The notes under the pieces: generated by a model | The model's input: only the letters and a program-made list of their open reading frames with translations | The model's database searches: none | Told to the model about the DNA's origin: nothing | Source: Paludibacteraceae bacterium | Lineage (GTDB): Bacteria > Bacteroidota > Bacteroidia > Bacteroidales > Paludibacteraceae | Reading direction: 5' to 3' | NCBI GenBank assembly: GCA_016297215.1 | Contig: JAEDGZ010000007.1 | Coordinates: forward strand, 9,953 to 73,952 | Length of the DNA stretch: 64,000 nucleotides | Translations under genes and position numbers: made by a program | Part shown: piece by piece, positions 43,897-51,777 of the stretch | How positions within the stretch are numbered: position 1 is the stretch's first letter | How the letters are laid out: each line of letters begins with the position of its first letter

Positions 43897-45354
43897 ATGA
43901 GCGCTCATGCTCTGAATGCTCCGAATATTCTGATTACTCCGACAATCTTCAAATTTTCAAATTGCTTCATGCGTTCCGGTAGCAACAGACAATACACTCG
44001 AGAGGTGCGAGCAGACGACAGCACCTATATCCGCGTGGCAGGCACCTGCCTCGAGGAGAATCATGCGTTCATCACCCTCGCCCGCCATTTCCGCAGCAAA
44101 GGGCTGCCCGTGCCCGAAATCTATGAGGTAAGCAACGATGAGATGGTCTATACTCAAGAGGACTTGGGCGACACCCTGCTCTTCGACTACATCCGCCACG
44201 GGCGCGAGACGGGCTGTTTCTCCGAGGAGGAGAAAAGCATGCTCCGCCGCGTCATTCGCCTGCTGCCGCATGTACAGACAGAGGGCACCGAGGGACTTGA
44301 CTGGAGCGTATGTTACCCTGTCCCCGCTTTCGACCGCCAGTCCATCTTCTGGGACTTGAACTATTTCAAGTACTGCTACCTGAAAGCCACGCAGCAGGAC
44401 TTCTCCGAGCCTGCATTAGAGGCGGACTTCAATCGGCTGGCGGACACGTTGCTCGCCTTCCCATGCACGGGATTCATGTACCGCGATTTCCAGTCTCGCA
44501 ACGTGATGGTGCGCGACAGAGTGCCCTATCTCATTGATTTCCAAGGCGGAAGACGTGGTCCCTTGCTCTATGACCTTGTCTCCTTCCTCTGGCAAGCCAA
44601 AGCGAACTTCCCCGCCGCGCTCCGCCAAGAACTAATAGCGGAATACGAAGACGAACTGCACCACATACCCGAGGCAGGGCGATATATCTCCCTGCCGATT
44701 GGGGAGGCACACGTGGGGGTATTCGTCCTCTTCCGCACTTTGCAGGTGCTGGGAGCCTACGGCTTCCGCGGCTATTTCGAGCGCAAGCCCCATTTCTTGC
44801 AGTCTATCCCCTTTGCCCTGCGCAATGCCGCGGAGTTGCTGCGCGAGCAGCCTGCGCTGGCGAGTGCGTATCCTGAGATAAGCCGTGTGCTGCTTGCAGT
44901 GGGAGAGTCGGTGCTTGACCGCAGGCGAGACGCCTGCGTCCCCAGTGAGGGCAACACGCCGCTCACCGTTACCGTCTGCTCGTTCTCCTTCAAGAAAGGC
45001 ATCCCGGAGGATAAGTCGGGCAACGGCGGCGGCTATGTCTTCGACTGCCGCTCCACCCACAACCCGGGCAAGTACGAGCAGTACAAACACCTGACGGGCA
45101 AAGACCAACCCGTGATAGATTTCTTGGAGCAGGACGGCGAGATACTGACATTCTTGGAAAGCGTCTATCGCCTCATTGACCACCATGTAGAGCGTTTTCT
45201 GGAGCGCGGGTTTTCCCACTTGCAAATCGCTTTCGGATGCACAGGCGGGCAACACCGCTCCGTCTATTCCGCCGAAGCCGCGGCGCGCCATCTGCGTGAG
45301 CGATTTCCGAACATCCATATCGAACTCTTCCATCGCGAGCAACCCCACCTATGA
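43897..45354 (+). CDS. Fusion of aminoglycoside-phosphotransferase-like sugar kinase and RapZ C-terminal domain
   Basis: The longest frame has 485 residues; ATG at 43969 (RSGSNRQYTREV) is an alternative. Residues ~26-330 are an APH-type kinase related to AmgK (MYRDFQSRNVMV catalytic loop, LIDFQGGRRGPLLYDL metal loop). Residues ~350-485 are a RapZ C-terminal domain (VTVCSFSFKKGIP, GGYVFDCRSTHNPG, FGCTGGQHRSVYSAE). In other bacteria AmgK phosphorylates MurNAc/GlcNAc and RapZ senses GlcN6P and cell-wall precursors. The first ~24 codons (ALNAPNILITPTIFKFSNCF) are repeat-like DNA, and the family's usual N-terminal ~20 residues before SGSNR seem to be missing. RRRDACVPSE at residues 342-351 is a family A element joining the two domains. 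It overlaps the next gene in an ATGA. Confidence 0.87.
   Translation: MSAHALNAPNILITPTIFKFSNCFMRSGSNRQYTREVRADDSTYIRVAGTCLEENHAFITLARHFRSKGLPVPEIYEVSNDEMVYTQEDLGDTLLFDYIRHGRETGCFSEEEKSMLRRVIRLLPHVQTEGTEGLDWSVCYPVPAFDRQSIFWDLNYFKYCYLKATQQDFSEPALEADFNRLADTLLAFPCTGFMYRDFQSRNVMVRDRVPYLIDFQGGRRGPLLYDLVSFLWQAKANFPAALRQELIAEYEDELHHIPEAGRYISLPIGEAHVGVFVLFRTLQVLGAYGFRGYFERKPHFLQSIPFALRNAAELLREQPALASAYPEISRVLLAVGESVLDRRRDACVPSEGNTPLTVTVCSFSFKKGIPEDKSGNGGGYVFDCRSTHNPGKYEQYKHLTGKDQPVIDFLEQDGEILTFLESVYRLIDHHVERFLERGFSHLQIAFGCTGGQHRSVYSAEAAARHLRERFPNIHIELFHREQPHL
44921..44946 (+). repeat. Family A palindromic element, exact copy 2, inside a coding sequence
   Basis: The same 26 bp as at 40837, read in frame as RRRDACVPS at the border of the kinase and RapZ domains. 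Confidence 0.92.
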
Positions 45355-46121
45355 ACGCCATGATTTTCGCCGCAGGGCTCGGCACCCGTCTCAAGCCCTT
45401 CACCGACAGCCATCCCAAAGCCCTCCTACCCCTCGCATGCAAGACCCTGCTCCAATGGCAGATAGAGCAACTGCATGCTGCCGGCATCACTGACATCGTG
45501 GTCAATGTGCACCACCATGCCGAGCAGATAATCGACTACCTGCAAAGGCAGGATTTCGGCTGCCATATCCGTATCAGCGATGAGCGCGCTGCATTGCTCG
45601 ACACCGGCGGCGGCTTGCGCAAAGCCATGCACGAAGCCGCAGCAGACACGGACGACACCCCGTGGCTGGTATGCAACGTGGACATACTGAGCAACATCCG
45701 CCTGCCGCAGTTTATCCAAAGCCATCGTCCAAAAGACCTTGCCACGCTCGTGGTGAGTCAACGGCAGACGCAGCGCTACCTCCTCTTCGATGCCGACCAA
45801 CTTCTCAAAGGATGGACGAACATCACAACGGGGGAACTCCGCCCACAAACACTCCCCTCCGAAACTGCGGTGCAATACGCCCTACTCGCTTTCTCCGGCA
45901 TGCAGATCGTCTCCCCGCGGCTGTTACCCTATATGGATGAGGTAGCAAAAGAAAAGGGCGATAAGTTTTCGCTTATCGACCTTTATCTATCTATCTGCGA
46001 GCACCATCCCGAAGAGGTACTGCGCGCTTATATCCCTGCCGACTACCGCATGATGGACGTAGGCAAAACCGCCCAACTGAAAGACGCAGAGCGCTTCGCC
46101 GAGCAATTAACCGTCCGATGA
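45351..46121 (+). CDS. Sugar-1-phosphate nucleotidyltransferase, MurU/RmlA-like
   Basis: A 256-residue NTP transferase. It begins with the nucleotide-binding signature AMIFAAGLGTRLKPFTDSHPKALLPL, followed by DIVVNVHHHAEQI, a substrate loop LLDTGGGLRKA and the metal Asp in LVCNVDILSN. MurU transfers UMP to MurNAc-1-phosphate in the cell-wall recycling bypass. Coupling by a 4-bp overlap to the AmgK-like kinase-RapZ gene makes a cell-wall sugar salvage pair likely; GlcNAc-1-P or another sugar phosphate is possible. The length matches the short MurU-type enzymes and no acyltransferase domain is present. Confidence 0.88.
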   Translation: MNAMIFAAGLGTRLKPFTDSHPKALLPLACKTLLQWQIEQLHAAGITDIVVNVHHHAEQIIDYLQRQDFGCHIRISDERAALLDTGGGLRKAMHEAAADTDDTPWLVCNVDILSNIRLPQFIQSHRPKDLATLVVSQRQTQRYLLFDADQLLKGWTNITTGELRPQTLPSETAVQYALLAFSGMQIVSPRLLPYMDEVAKEKGDKFSLIDLYLSICEHHPEEVLRAYIPADYRMMDVGKTAQLKDAERFAEQLTVR

Positions 46122-46149
46122 CCACCCGATACATTCAGCCAAATAAACC

Positions 46150-46620
46150 ATGAGAATTAAGTTATTAGTCGTTGGCAAAACCACCGATAGCCGCATCGTT
46201 TCACTGATAGAAGATTATCAAAATCGCCTAAGACACTATGTGCCTTTCTCGTTGGAGGTGCTGCCGGAGTTGCGAAATGCCAAGTCGCTGAGCGAAGAGC
46301 AGCAGAAGACGGCGGAGGGCGAGATGATTCTCAAAACCGTATCTGCTGCCGAAGAAATGATATTGCTGGATGAGCACGGCAAGGAGTTTCGGTCAGTGGA
46401 GTTCAGCGAGTATTTGCAGAAGAAGATGTCTGCGGGGCGGGATATCGTGTTTGTAGTGGGCGGTCCATACGGTTTCTCGGAGGCAGTCTATGCACGCGCC
46501 AACAGCAAAATCTCCTTGAGCAAGATGACCTTCTCCCATCAGATGGTGCGCCTATTCTTTGTAGAGCAGATATACCGCGCCATGACCATCCTCCGCCATG
46601 AACCCTACCACCACGAATAG
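46150..46620 (+). CDS. rlmH: 23S rRNA (pseudouridine1915-N3)-methyltransferase
   Basis: SAM-dependent N3 methylation of pseudouridine 1915 in 23S rRNA helix 69. The 156-residue SPOUT knot protein has the start RIKLLVVGKTTDSRI, DEHGKEFRSVEFSEYLQ, the SAM loop FVVGGPYGFSEAVYARA and the conserved C-terminus MTFSHQMVRLFFVEQIYRAM with RHEPYHHE. The gene follows the nucleotidyltransferase by 28 bp and closes this cluster. No terminator is seen; an AT-rich palindrome arm follows. Confidence 0.96.
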   Translation: MRIKLLVVGKTTDSRIVSLIEDYQNRLRHYVPFSLEVLPELRNAKSLSEEQQKTAEGEMILKTVSAAEEMILLDEHGKEFRSVEFSEYLQKKMSAGRDIVFVVGGPYGFSEAVYARANSKISLSKMTFSHQMVRLFFVEQIYRAMTILRHEPYHHE

Positions 46621-46638
46621 GGCTCTACTATCTCTACA

Positions 46639-46676
46639 AACATATAATTATCGTTAATTATTCATATAATTTACAC
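46639..46676. repeat. Dispersed copy of the AT-rich palindrome arm
   Basis: AACATATAATTATCGTTAAT then TATTCATATAATTTAC matches the left half of the unit at 9887, in the gap between rlmH and the tRNA promoter. Confidence 0.6.
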
Positions 46677-46755
46677 ACCGATGCTCCTCAATAACTGCAA
46701 TTATGGCAAATTACATGTCAGAACGTAGTTTTTTTTTGAAAAAAATGCCAGAAAA

Positions 46756-46787
46756 TTTGGTTATTTAAAAAAAAAGCCGTACCTTTG
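46756..46787 (+). promoter_or_regulatory. Promoter of tRNA-Leu (and rpsU)
   Basis: TTTG (46756-46759), 20 bp, TACCTTTG (46780-46787). Perfect consensus 22 bp before the tRNA 5' end. Confidence 0.9.
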
Positions 46788-46809
46788 CACCCGCTTTCAA
46801 TGAGAGCAG

Positions 46810-46891
46810 GCCCAGATGGCGGAATCGGTAGACGCGCTGGTCTCAAACACCAGTGGAGCAATCCGTGCCGGTTCGACCCCGGCTCTGGGTA
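46810..46891 (+). tRNA. tRNA-Leu (anticodon CAA)
   Basis: The acceptor stem GCCCAGA pairs with TCTGGGT (with a terminal G-T), the anticodon arm is CTGGT-CTCAAAC-ACCAG giving CAA, a short variable arm follows, and the T arm has GGTTCGACC. The discriminator is A and no CCA is encoded. Confidence 0.95.
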
Positions 46892-46895
46892 CTCA

Positions 46896-46915
46896 AGGGC
46901 GGTTCATACCGCCCT
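46896..46915 (+). other. Hairpin between tRNA-Leu and rpsU
   Basis: AGGGCGG (46896-46902) pairs with CCGCCCT (46909-46915). No T tract follows, so it may be a processing or attenuation hairpin in a tRNA-rpsU transcript. Confidence 0.65.
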
Positions 46916-47000
46916 AATGTTTAACAATAGGGTCAAGCGGAAGACTTAAAAATGACGCTATCCAACTCTAAATCTCGTAAATCGGGAGAGAGTAACTGAA

Positions 47001-47009
47001 AAGGAGGTG
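47001..47009 (+). promoter_or_regulatory. Strong Shine-Dalgarno sequence of rpsU
   Basis: AAGGAGGTG ends 6 bases before the rpsU ATG at 47016. It is the longest anti-SD match I noticed at any start in the window and decides the start over the ATG at 47007, which overlaps the SD itself. Confidence 0.85.
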
Positions 47010-47015
47010 TATGCA

Positions 47016-47210
47016 ATGATCGTAGTACCGGTGAAAGAAGGCGAGAACATTGAGCGCGCGATTAAGAAATTCAAACGCAAATTCGACAAGACAGGTGTCA
47101 TCAAGGAGTTGCGCCGTCGTCAACAGTTCAACAAGCCGTCGGAGGTAAAGCGTGTGAAAATGGCGCATGCTAAGTACGTACAATCGCTCCACGCACACGA
47201 TGATATGTAA
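47016..47210 (+). CDS. rpsU: 30S ribosomal protein bS21
   Basis: A 64-residue small-subunit protein that binds near the 3' end of 16S rRNA. The sequence IVVPVKEGENIERAIKKFKRKFDKTGVIKELRRRQQFNKPSEVKR is diagnostic. The start at 47016 is set by the strong Shine-Dalgarno. In Flavobacterium johnsoniae bS21 helps hide the anti-SD, and a strong SD on rpsU is proposed to allow feedback; the arrangement here fits. It lies 124 bp downstream of tRNA-Leu, probably in one transcript, and is followed by a terminator at 47299. Confidence 0.97.
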   Translation: MIVVPVKEGENIERAIKKFKRKFDKTGVIKELRRRQQFNKPSEVKRVKMAHAKYVQSLHAHDDM

Positions 47211-47298
47211 TTTAATTATGAATTAAGAATTATGAATTATGAGGGCGTATGCTCTATAAATAATTGAAATTCTAATTCAAAAATTACGTATAGAAAAA

Positions 47299-47326
47299 TG
47301 CTGCTTAACAATGAGTTAGGCAGCAT
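47299..47326. terminator. Bidirectional terminator between rpsU and recG
   Basis: ATGCTGC-TTAAC (47299-47310) pairs with GTTAGGCAGCAT (47315-47326) with one bulged base. T-rich tracts follow on both strands (TTTTTGTTTT to the right). The core TTAGGCAGC is again shared with other terminators. Confidence 0.87.
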
Positions 47327-47333
47327 TTTTGTT

Positions 47334-49424
47334 TTAGGATATATCCGACCAGTTTTGGGCGGTGATACGCAGGCGGTTGAATTGGTCTTTGTAGATTTGG
47401 TTGCGTTGGTCGGTGAGCGTGGGGTCTTGGTCGAGGAGGTCGGATGCGGCTTGGCGTGCCAATTCAAGCAGTTGCCCGTCGGATGTGAGGGAAGCAATAT
47501 GCAGGTCAAAAGGCAATCCGGACTGTTGCGTACCCTCCAAATCGCCCGGACCGCGCAGTTGCAAGTCTGCCTCCGCAATACGGAAACCATCGTTGGTAGC
47601 CACCATGATATCCATCCGCTGCCGCGTCTCTTTGGTCAGTTCTACCTTCGTAAGCAGGATGCAATAACTCTGCTCTGCGCCTCGCCCAACTCTACCCCGC
47701 AACTGGTGGAGTTGGCTCAGCCCGAATCGCTCTGCGTTCTCGATAATCATCACCGTGGCATTCGGCACATTCACGCCCACCTCAATGACGGTGGTCGCTA
47801 CTAGTATCTGTGTCTCCCCCTTGACGAAACGCTGCATCTGTTCGTCCTTGTCCTTCGCCTTCATCTGCCCGTGTACCATCGAGAGACGGTAATTAGGAAA
47901 CGTATCGCAGAGTTCGTTGTAGCCGTTTTGCAAGTCTTGCATATCCAGTTTCTCGTTCTCTTTGATGAGCGGGAAAACGATATAGACCTGCCGCCCTGCC
48001 TCTATCTGTTTGGAGATAAACTGATTGACAGACGCTTTGCGTTGGATGGAATAGTGCAGCGTATGCACAGGCTTGCGTCCGGGGGGCAGTTCGTCTATCA
48101 CGCTCACGCGCAGGTCGCCATAGACGGTCATCGCCAGCGTGCGGGGGATAGGCGTAGCGGTCATCACCAGCACATGCGGCGGACAGACGTTCTTGCTCCA
48201 TAGCTTGGCACGCTGTGCCACTCCGAAACGGTGTTGCTCATCCACCACTACCAATCCTAAATTACCCCACTGTACATTATCCTCCAGCAACGCATGCGTA
48301 CCGATAAGGATATCTATCTCCCCGTTCTGCAAGGAGGGGAGCAGCGTGGCACGCTCTTTCTTGGACGTGGAGCCGGTAAGGAGCGCGATACGCACCTCAG
48401 GGACGGCGGCAAGGAAGGAGGATAATGTGGCAAAATGCTGATTGGCAAGTATCTCCGTAGGCGCCATGATACAGGTCTGGAAACCGTTGTCCACGGCGAG
48501 CAGGCAACACAAGAGCGCCACGAGCGTCTTCCCGCTCCCTACATCGCCCTGCAAGAGACGATTCATCTGCCTGCCGGATTTGAGGTCGCTCTGAATCTCG
48601 CGGATAACCCGCTTCTGTGCATTAGTTAGTTCAAAGGGGAGGGAACGGTAGAGAGCATTGAAGGTCTTGCCGACGATAGGCATAGCATAACCTTGGTTCT
48701 GCTCCCGCCGCTTCATCTGCCTAAGTATCTGCAACTGGATATAGAACAGTTCCTCGAACTTCAGCCGCTCGCGCGCCCGCTGCATAGACTGGGTATCCTT
48801 CGGGAAATGGACGTTGAGGAGGGCTTGGGTCAGCGACATGAGATGATACTGCTGCAAGAGGTCGCTGCCCATGGTGTCTTGCACGCCCTCGGCGGTAAGG
48901 TCGGGGATGAGATGGGAGATGATGGTGCGCATCGCCTTGGAGTTCAGCCCCTTCTTCTTCATCGTCTCCGAGGTGTTGTAGTAAGGCTCTAAGCCTTTCG
49001 TCATCTCGGGCGTAACTTTCTCCCATGGAGTCAACTCGGGGTGCACAAAGTTGAACAGGTGATTGAAGCGCGAGGGCTTGCCAAAGAGCAGGTATTTCAC
49101 ACCCTTTTGCAGTTTGACATATTGAATACCCTTGAACCAAACCAACTCGATGATATGGCTCCCGTCCGAGAACGTGGCGCTCAGACGCGCTCCCTTCCCC
49201 GTACCGATGGTGTGCCACTCGGTTACTTCTCCCACTATCTGCACATAGGTTTCTTCATCTTCTATCTCGGCTATCTTGTAGAAGCGGCTGCGGTCAATAT
49301 ACTTGTAGGGATACTGCCGCAACATATCCAGCGCCGTGGTTACCCCCAGCTCTTTACGAAGAGTGTCGGCACGATTCGTACCGACACCCTTGCAATATGC
49401 TATGTCTCGTTGAGAGAGCAACAA
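47334..49424 (-). CDS. recG: ATP-dependent DNA helicase RecG
   Basis: A 696-residue helicase that regresses stalled forks and resolves recombination intermediates. The N-terminal wedge/OB domain (residues ~50-190, VQIVGEVTEWHTIGTGKGARL) precedes helicase motifs: GDVGSGKT (Walker A), VVDEQHRFGVAQR (DEAH-like box), TATPIPRTLAM, then the C-terminal RecA domain with VATTVIEVGVNVPNA and QLRGRVGRGAEQ. The C-terminal TRG region carries FRIAEADLQLRGPGDLEGTQQSG. Length is normal. It is transcribed alone toward the shared terminator. Confidence 0.97.
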   Translation of the reverse strand: MLLSQRDIAYCKGVGTNRADTLRKELGVTTALDMLRQYPYKYIDRSRFYKIAEIEDEETYVQIVGEVTEWHTIGTGKGARLSATFSDGSHIIELVWFKGIQYVKLQKGVKYLLFGKPSRFNHLFNFVHPELTPWEKVTPEMTKGLEPYYNTSETMKKKGLNSKAMRTIISHLIPDLTAEGVQDTMGSDLLQQYHLMSLTQALLNVHFPKDTQSMQRARERLKFEELFYIQLQILRQMKRREQNQGYAMPIVGKTFNALYRSLPFELTNAQKRVIREIQSDLKSGRQMNRLLQGDVGSGKTLVALLCCLLAVDNGFQTCIMAPTEILANQHFATLSSFLAAVPEVRIALLTGSTSKKERATLLPSLQNGEIDILIGTHALLEDNVQWGNLGLVVVDEQHRFGVAQRAKLWSKNVCPPHVLVMTATPIPRTLAMTVYGDLRVSVIDELPPGRKPVHTLHYSIQRKASVNQFISKQIEAGRQVYIVFPLIKENEKLDMQDLQNGYNELCDTFPNYRLSMVHGQMKAKDKDEQMQRFVKGETQILVATTVIEVGVNVPNATVMIIENAERFGLSQLHQLRGRVGRGAEQSYCILLTKVELTKETRQRMDIMVATNDGFRIAEADLQLRGPGDLEGTQQSGLPFDLHIASLTSDGQLLELARQAASDLLDQDPTLTDQRNQIYKDQFNRLRITAQNWSDIS

Positions 49425-49539
49425 TGCTAATTAAGAATTATGAATTAAGAATTAAGAGGGCATTGGTGGTTCTATAAACTACGAGACCATCGTTCTTGTT
49501 TATTTAGGAACTGCCCGCCTCAATCTCATTTAAGCCTTA

Positions 49540-50220
49540 TTATTGCAGACGGAAGTTAACAGGTACGGTGTATTTCACGCGTACAGCCTTACCACGCTGC
49601 TTACCGGGTTTCCATTTAGGCATGGACTTGATGACACGCACCGCCTCTTTGTCAAGCGAAGCATCGCCACCCGAGCGCACAACCTCTACATCCACAATCG
49701 AACCGTCCTTGTTCACCACAAACTGGCAGATAACACGACCTTGGATACCGTTCTCTTGTGCGATAACAGGATACTTCACGTTCTCGCTCAGGTATTTGAA
49801 GAGTGCTTGCTGCCCGCCCGGGAACTCCGGCATCGTCTCTACGACCACGAACACCACTTCTTCCTCTTCTTCCTCCACGGGAGCCTCTACCGGTGCGGCA
49901 ATCACTACCTCCACGTCTTTATCGTCTTCCGTATTGATTTCGATAGACTCGGTCTCCACATCGTCTTCCACCACGTTGAGCACCTCTACCTCCTGTACGG
50001 GGGGCGGTGGGGGCGGAGGAGTGGTTTCCTGAGTGGTCTGCTGGATTTCTACTTCCTCCTCGAAAGTGAACTCCGTATCTGCCACCTCATACTTCGTTAC
50101 TTCTTTCTCCGTCCACTCCAACGCTACATAACAAAGGCTCAAGACGAAGACAAAACCCATCAAGACATAGACTACTTTCTTGTCTTCCAGACTGGCTTTT
50201 TGTGACTTTTTGAGTTGCAT
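49540..50220 (-). CDS. tonB: Energy transducer TonB
   Basis: A 226-residue protein with a cytoplasmic N-terminus (QLKKSQKASLEDKKV), one TM helix (VVYVLMGFVFVLSLCYVALEW), a Pro-rich and very acidic periplasmic stretch (TPPPPPPPVQEVEV, VEEEEEEVVFVV) and a C-terminal TonB domain (MPEFPGGQQALFKYLSENVKYP, GRVICQFVVNKDGSIVDVEVV, MPKWKPGKQRGKAVRVKYTVPVNF). It couples the proton-motive force, through ExbB/ExbD not present here, to SusC-type transporters. A perfect promoter lies upstream; no exb genes are adjacent. Confidence 0.94.
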   Translation of the reverse strand: MQLKKSQKASLEDKKVVYVLMGFVFVLSLCYVALEWTEKEVTKYEVADTEFTFEEEVEIQQTTQETTPPPPPPPVQEVEVLNVVEDDVETESIEINTEDDKDVEVVIAAPVEAPVEEEEEEVVFVVVETMPEFPGGQQALFKYLSENVKYPVIAQENGIQGRVICQFVVNKDGSIVDVEVVRSGGDASLDKEAVRVIKSMPKWKPGKQRGKAVRVKYTVPVNFRLQ

Positions 50221-50390
50221 ATTGTGTTAGTTATTAGATTTTACTTTTGGATGAAAGACCGCTCGCTGAAGGATAAAAGATGAAAGACGGATTAGCATCG
50301 GCTCTGATTAATGTTCATCATAACGAATAGCATTCTTACCTTACATCCCATATTCTCGAAGCTAGGGGAGGCCTAACTCAAAATCGGATG

Positions 50391-50422
50391 CAAATTTACT
50401 GCTTTTTTCTGAATAATACAAA
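50391..50422 (-). promoter_or_regulatory. tonB promoter
   Basis: On the minus strand TTTG-N20-TAAATTTG (-7 complement of 50391-50398, -33 complement of 50419-50422), leaving a leader of ~165 bp. Confidence 0.82.
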
Positions 50423-50459
50423 CATTTCATGCTTTTTTTGTGATTTTTTCTTGTTTTCG

Positions 50460-50490
50460 TTGGAAAATCCGCAAAAAAGCACTACCTTTG
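50460..50490 (+). promoter_or_regulatory. Promoter of the flippase gene, almost leaderless
   Basis: TTG (50460-50462), 20 bp, TACCTTTG (50483-50490). The ATG at 50500 is only ten bases after the -7 box, so the transcript would start within a few bases of the start codon. Confidence 0.8.
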
Positions 50491-50499
50491 CAAACGGAA

Positions 50500-51777
50500 A
50501 TGAAGGAACGAATACGGAAAATAGCCCGCTCGGAGTTGGTACGTAACTCTGCTAAATTGCTTTCTGCAAATGTAATTGCACAAGCGATAGGGCTCTTGGT
50601 CTATCCCATCCTGACCCGTCTCTACAGCCCCGAAGATTTCGGACTATTAAACCTGTTTCTAAGCATCGGCGGGGTGCTGGTGCTTCTTTCTACCGCAGAG
50701 TATCAGTATGCCATCGTTCTTCCGAAAAAAGATGAGGAAGCGCGTGGATTGGTGCATATATGCGGTTTCCTGCTTCTCATCACTACGGGCATAGTGCTCT
50801 TGAGTGTACCCTTTTCCAAACCTATTGCTCGCTTATTTAATACGCCAGAATTAGCCAACTGGTATTGGTTAATGCCGCTGTTTGTGTTTGTGATGGGGCT
50901 ATGGAATATATTAAATTACTGGTATATACGGCGGAAACAATTTGGAGCCATATCTCGCTATCAGATTTCTCAGTCGGTATTATCGTCTCTAACGAAGATA
51001 GCAATGGGATGCATAAAGAATATCCATTGTGGATTAATTATTGGAAGTTTATTTGGTCCGCTGTTACCAATGGTCGTTAACCTATATCATGCAACAGCAG
51101 ATAAGTTGCTACGCCATTTACAGCCTAAAAAGAATTATCGGACACTGATGTCTCAGTACAAAAATTTTCCTTTATTCTCCTTTCCCCGAGCTTTGTTAAA
51201 CCAGTTGGGCAGTAACATGCCCACCTTGTTGTTAACGCCATTCTTTGGCTTAACAGAAATCGGTTTTTTTAGTATGAGTATCACTCTTGGGTTTCGTCCT
51301 ATTAATATGCTTTGTAGTTCTATCTACCAAGTAATGTATCAACGTTTAGCAGAAAGGGTGATAAACAAGGATAGTATTTGGAAACTATTAGCCAAATATA
51401 TTATCAGAACAGGTTCTATTTCTATATTGTTTTTTCTGATCTTATTTTTTATATTACCAGACATAGTAACTTTCTTATTAGGCGAAGAATGGCTAACTAC
51501 CAGCAAATATATTCAACTCATGTTGCCTTGGTTATTGATGGTCATTTTAGTTTCTACCACAAGCTACATAACTGACATATTTCAGCGTCAAAGAGGATAT
51601 ATGATTTTTGAGATTATTTATGTATTAAGTCGTTTAGCAGCACTAATTATCGGAATAATCTATGATTCTATGTATATATCCATCAGTTTATTTTGTATTG
51701 TCAGCAGCATTATTCTTTTACTTGAATTTATCTGGTTTGCACATATAATATACACATATGAAGAATCTATCAAATAG
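50500..51777 (+). CDS. Oligosaccharide flippase family protein (Wzx-like)
   Basis: A 425-residue polytopic membrane protein of the MATE/MVF polysaccharide-transporter group that would move lipid-linked O-antigen or capsule units across the inner membrane. The start at 50500 (KERIRKIARSELVRNSAKLLSAN) is required by the promoter. Family landmarks: SANVIAQAIGLLVYPILTRLYSPEDFGLLNLFLSIGGVL and YQYAIVLPKKDEEARGL. About twelve to thirteen hydrophobic segments are visible. The first ~300 bp have typical local GC; the rest becomes strikingly AT-rich, like the next gene, suggesting a mosaic of native and acquired sequence. The next gene starts inside its last 20 bp. Confidence 0.88.
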   Translation: MKERIRKIARSELVRNSAKLLSANVIAQAIGLLVYPILTRLYSPEDFGLLNLFLSIGGVLVLLSTAEYQYAIVLPKKDEEARGLVHICGFLLLITTGIVLLSVPFSKPIARLFNTPELANWYWLMPLFVFVMGLWNILNYWYIRRKQFGAISRYQISQSVLSSLTKIAMGCIKNIHCGLIIGSLFGPLLPMVVNLYHATADKLLRHLQPKKNYRTLMSQYKNFPLFSFPRALLNQLGSNMPTLLLTPFFGLTEIGFFSMSITLGFRPINMLCSSIYQVMYQRLAERVINKDSIWKLLAKYIIRTGSISILFFLILFFILPDIVTFLLGEEWLTTSKYIQLMLPWLLMVILVSTTSYITDIFQRQRGYMIFEIIYVLSRLAALIIGIIYDSMYISISLFCIVSSIILLLEFIWFAHIIYTYEESIK

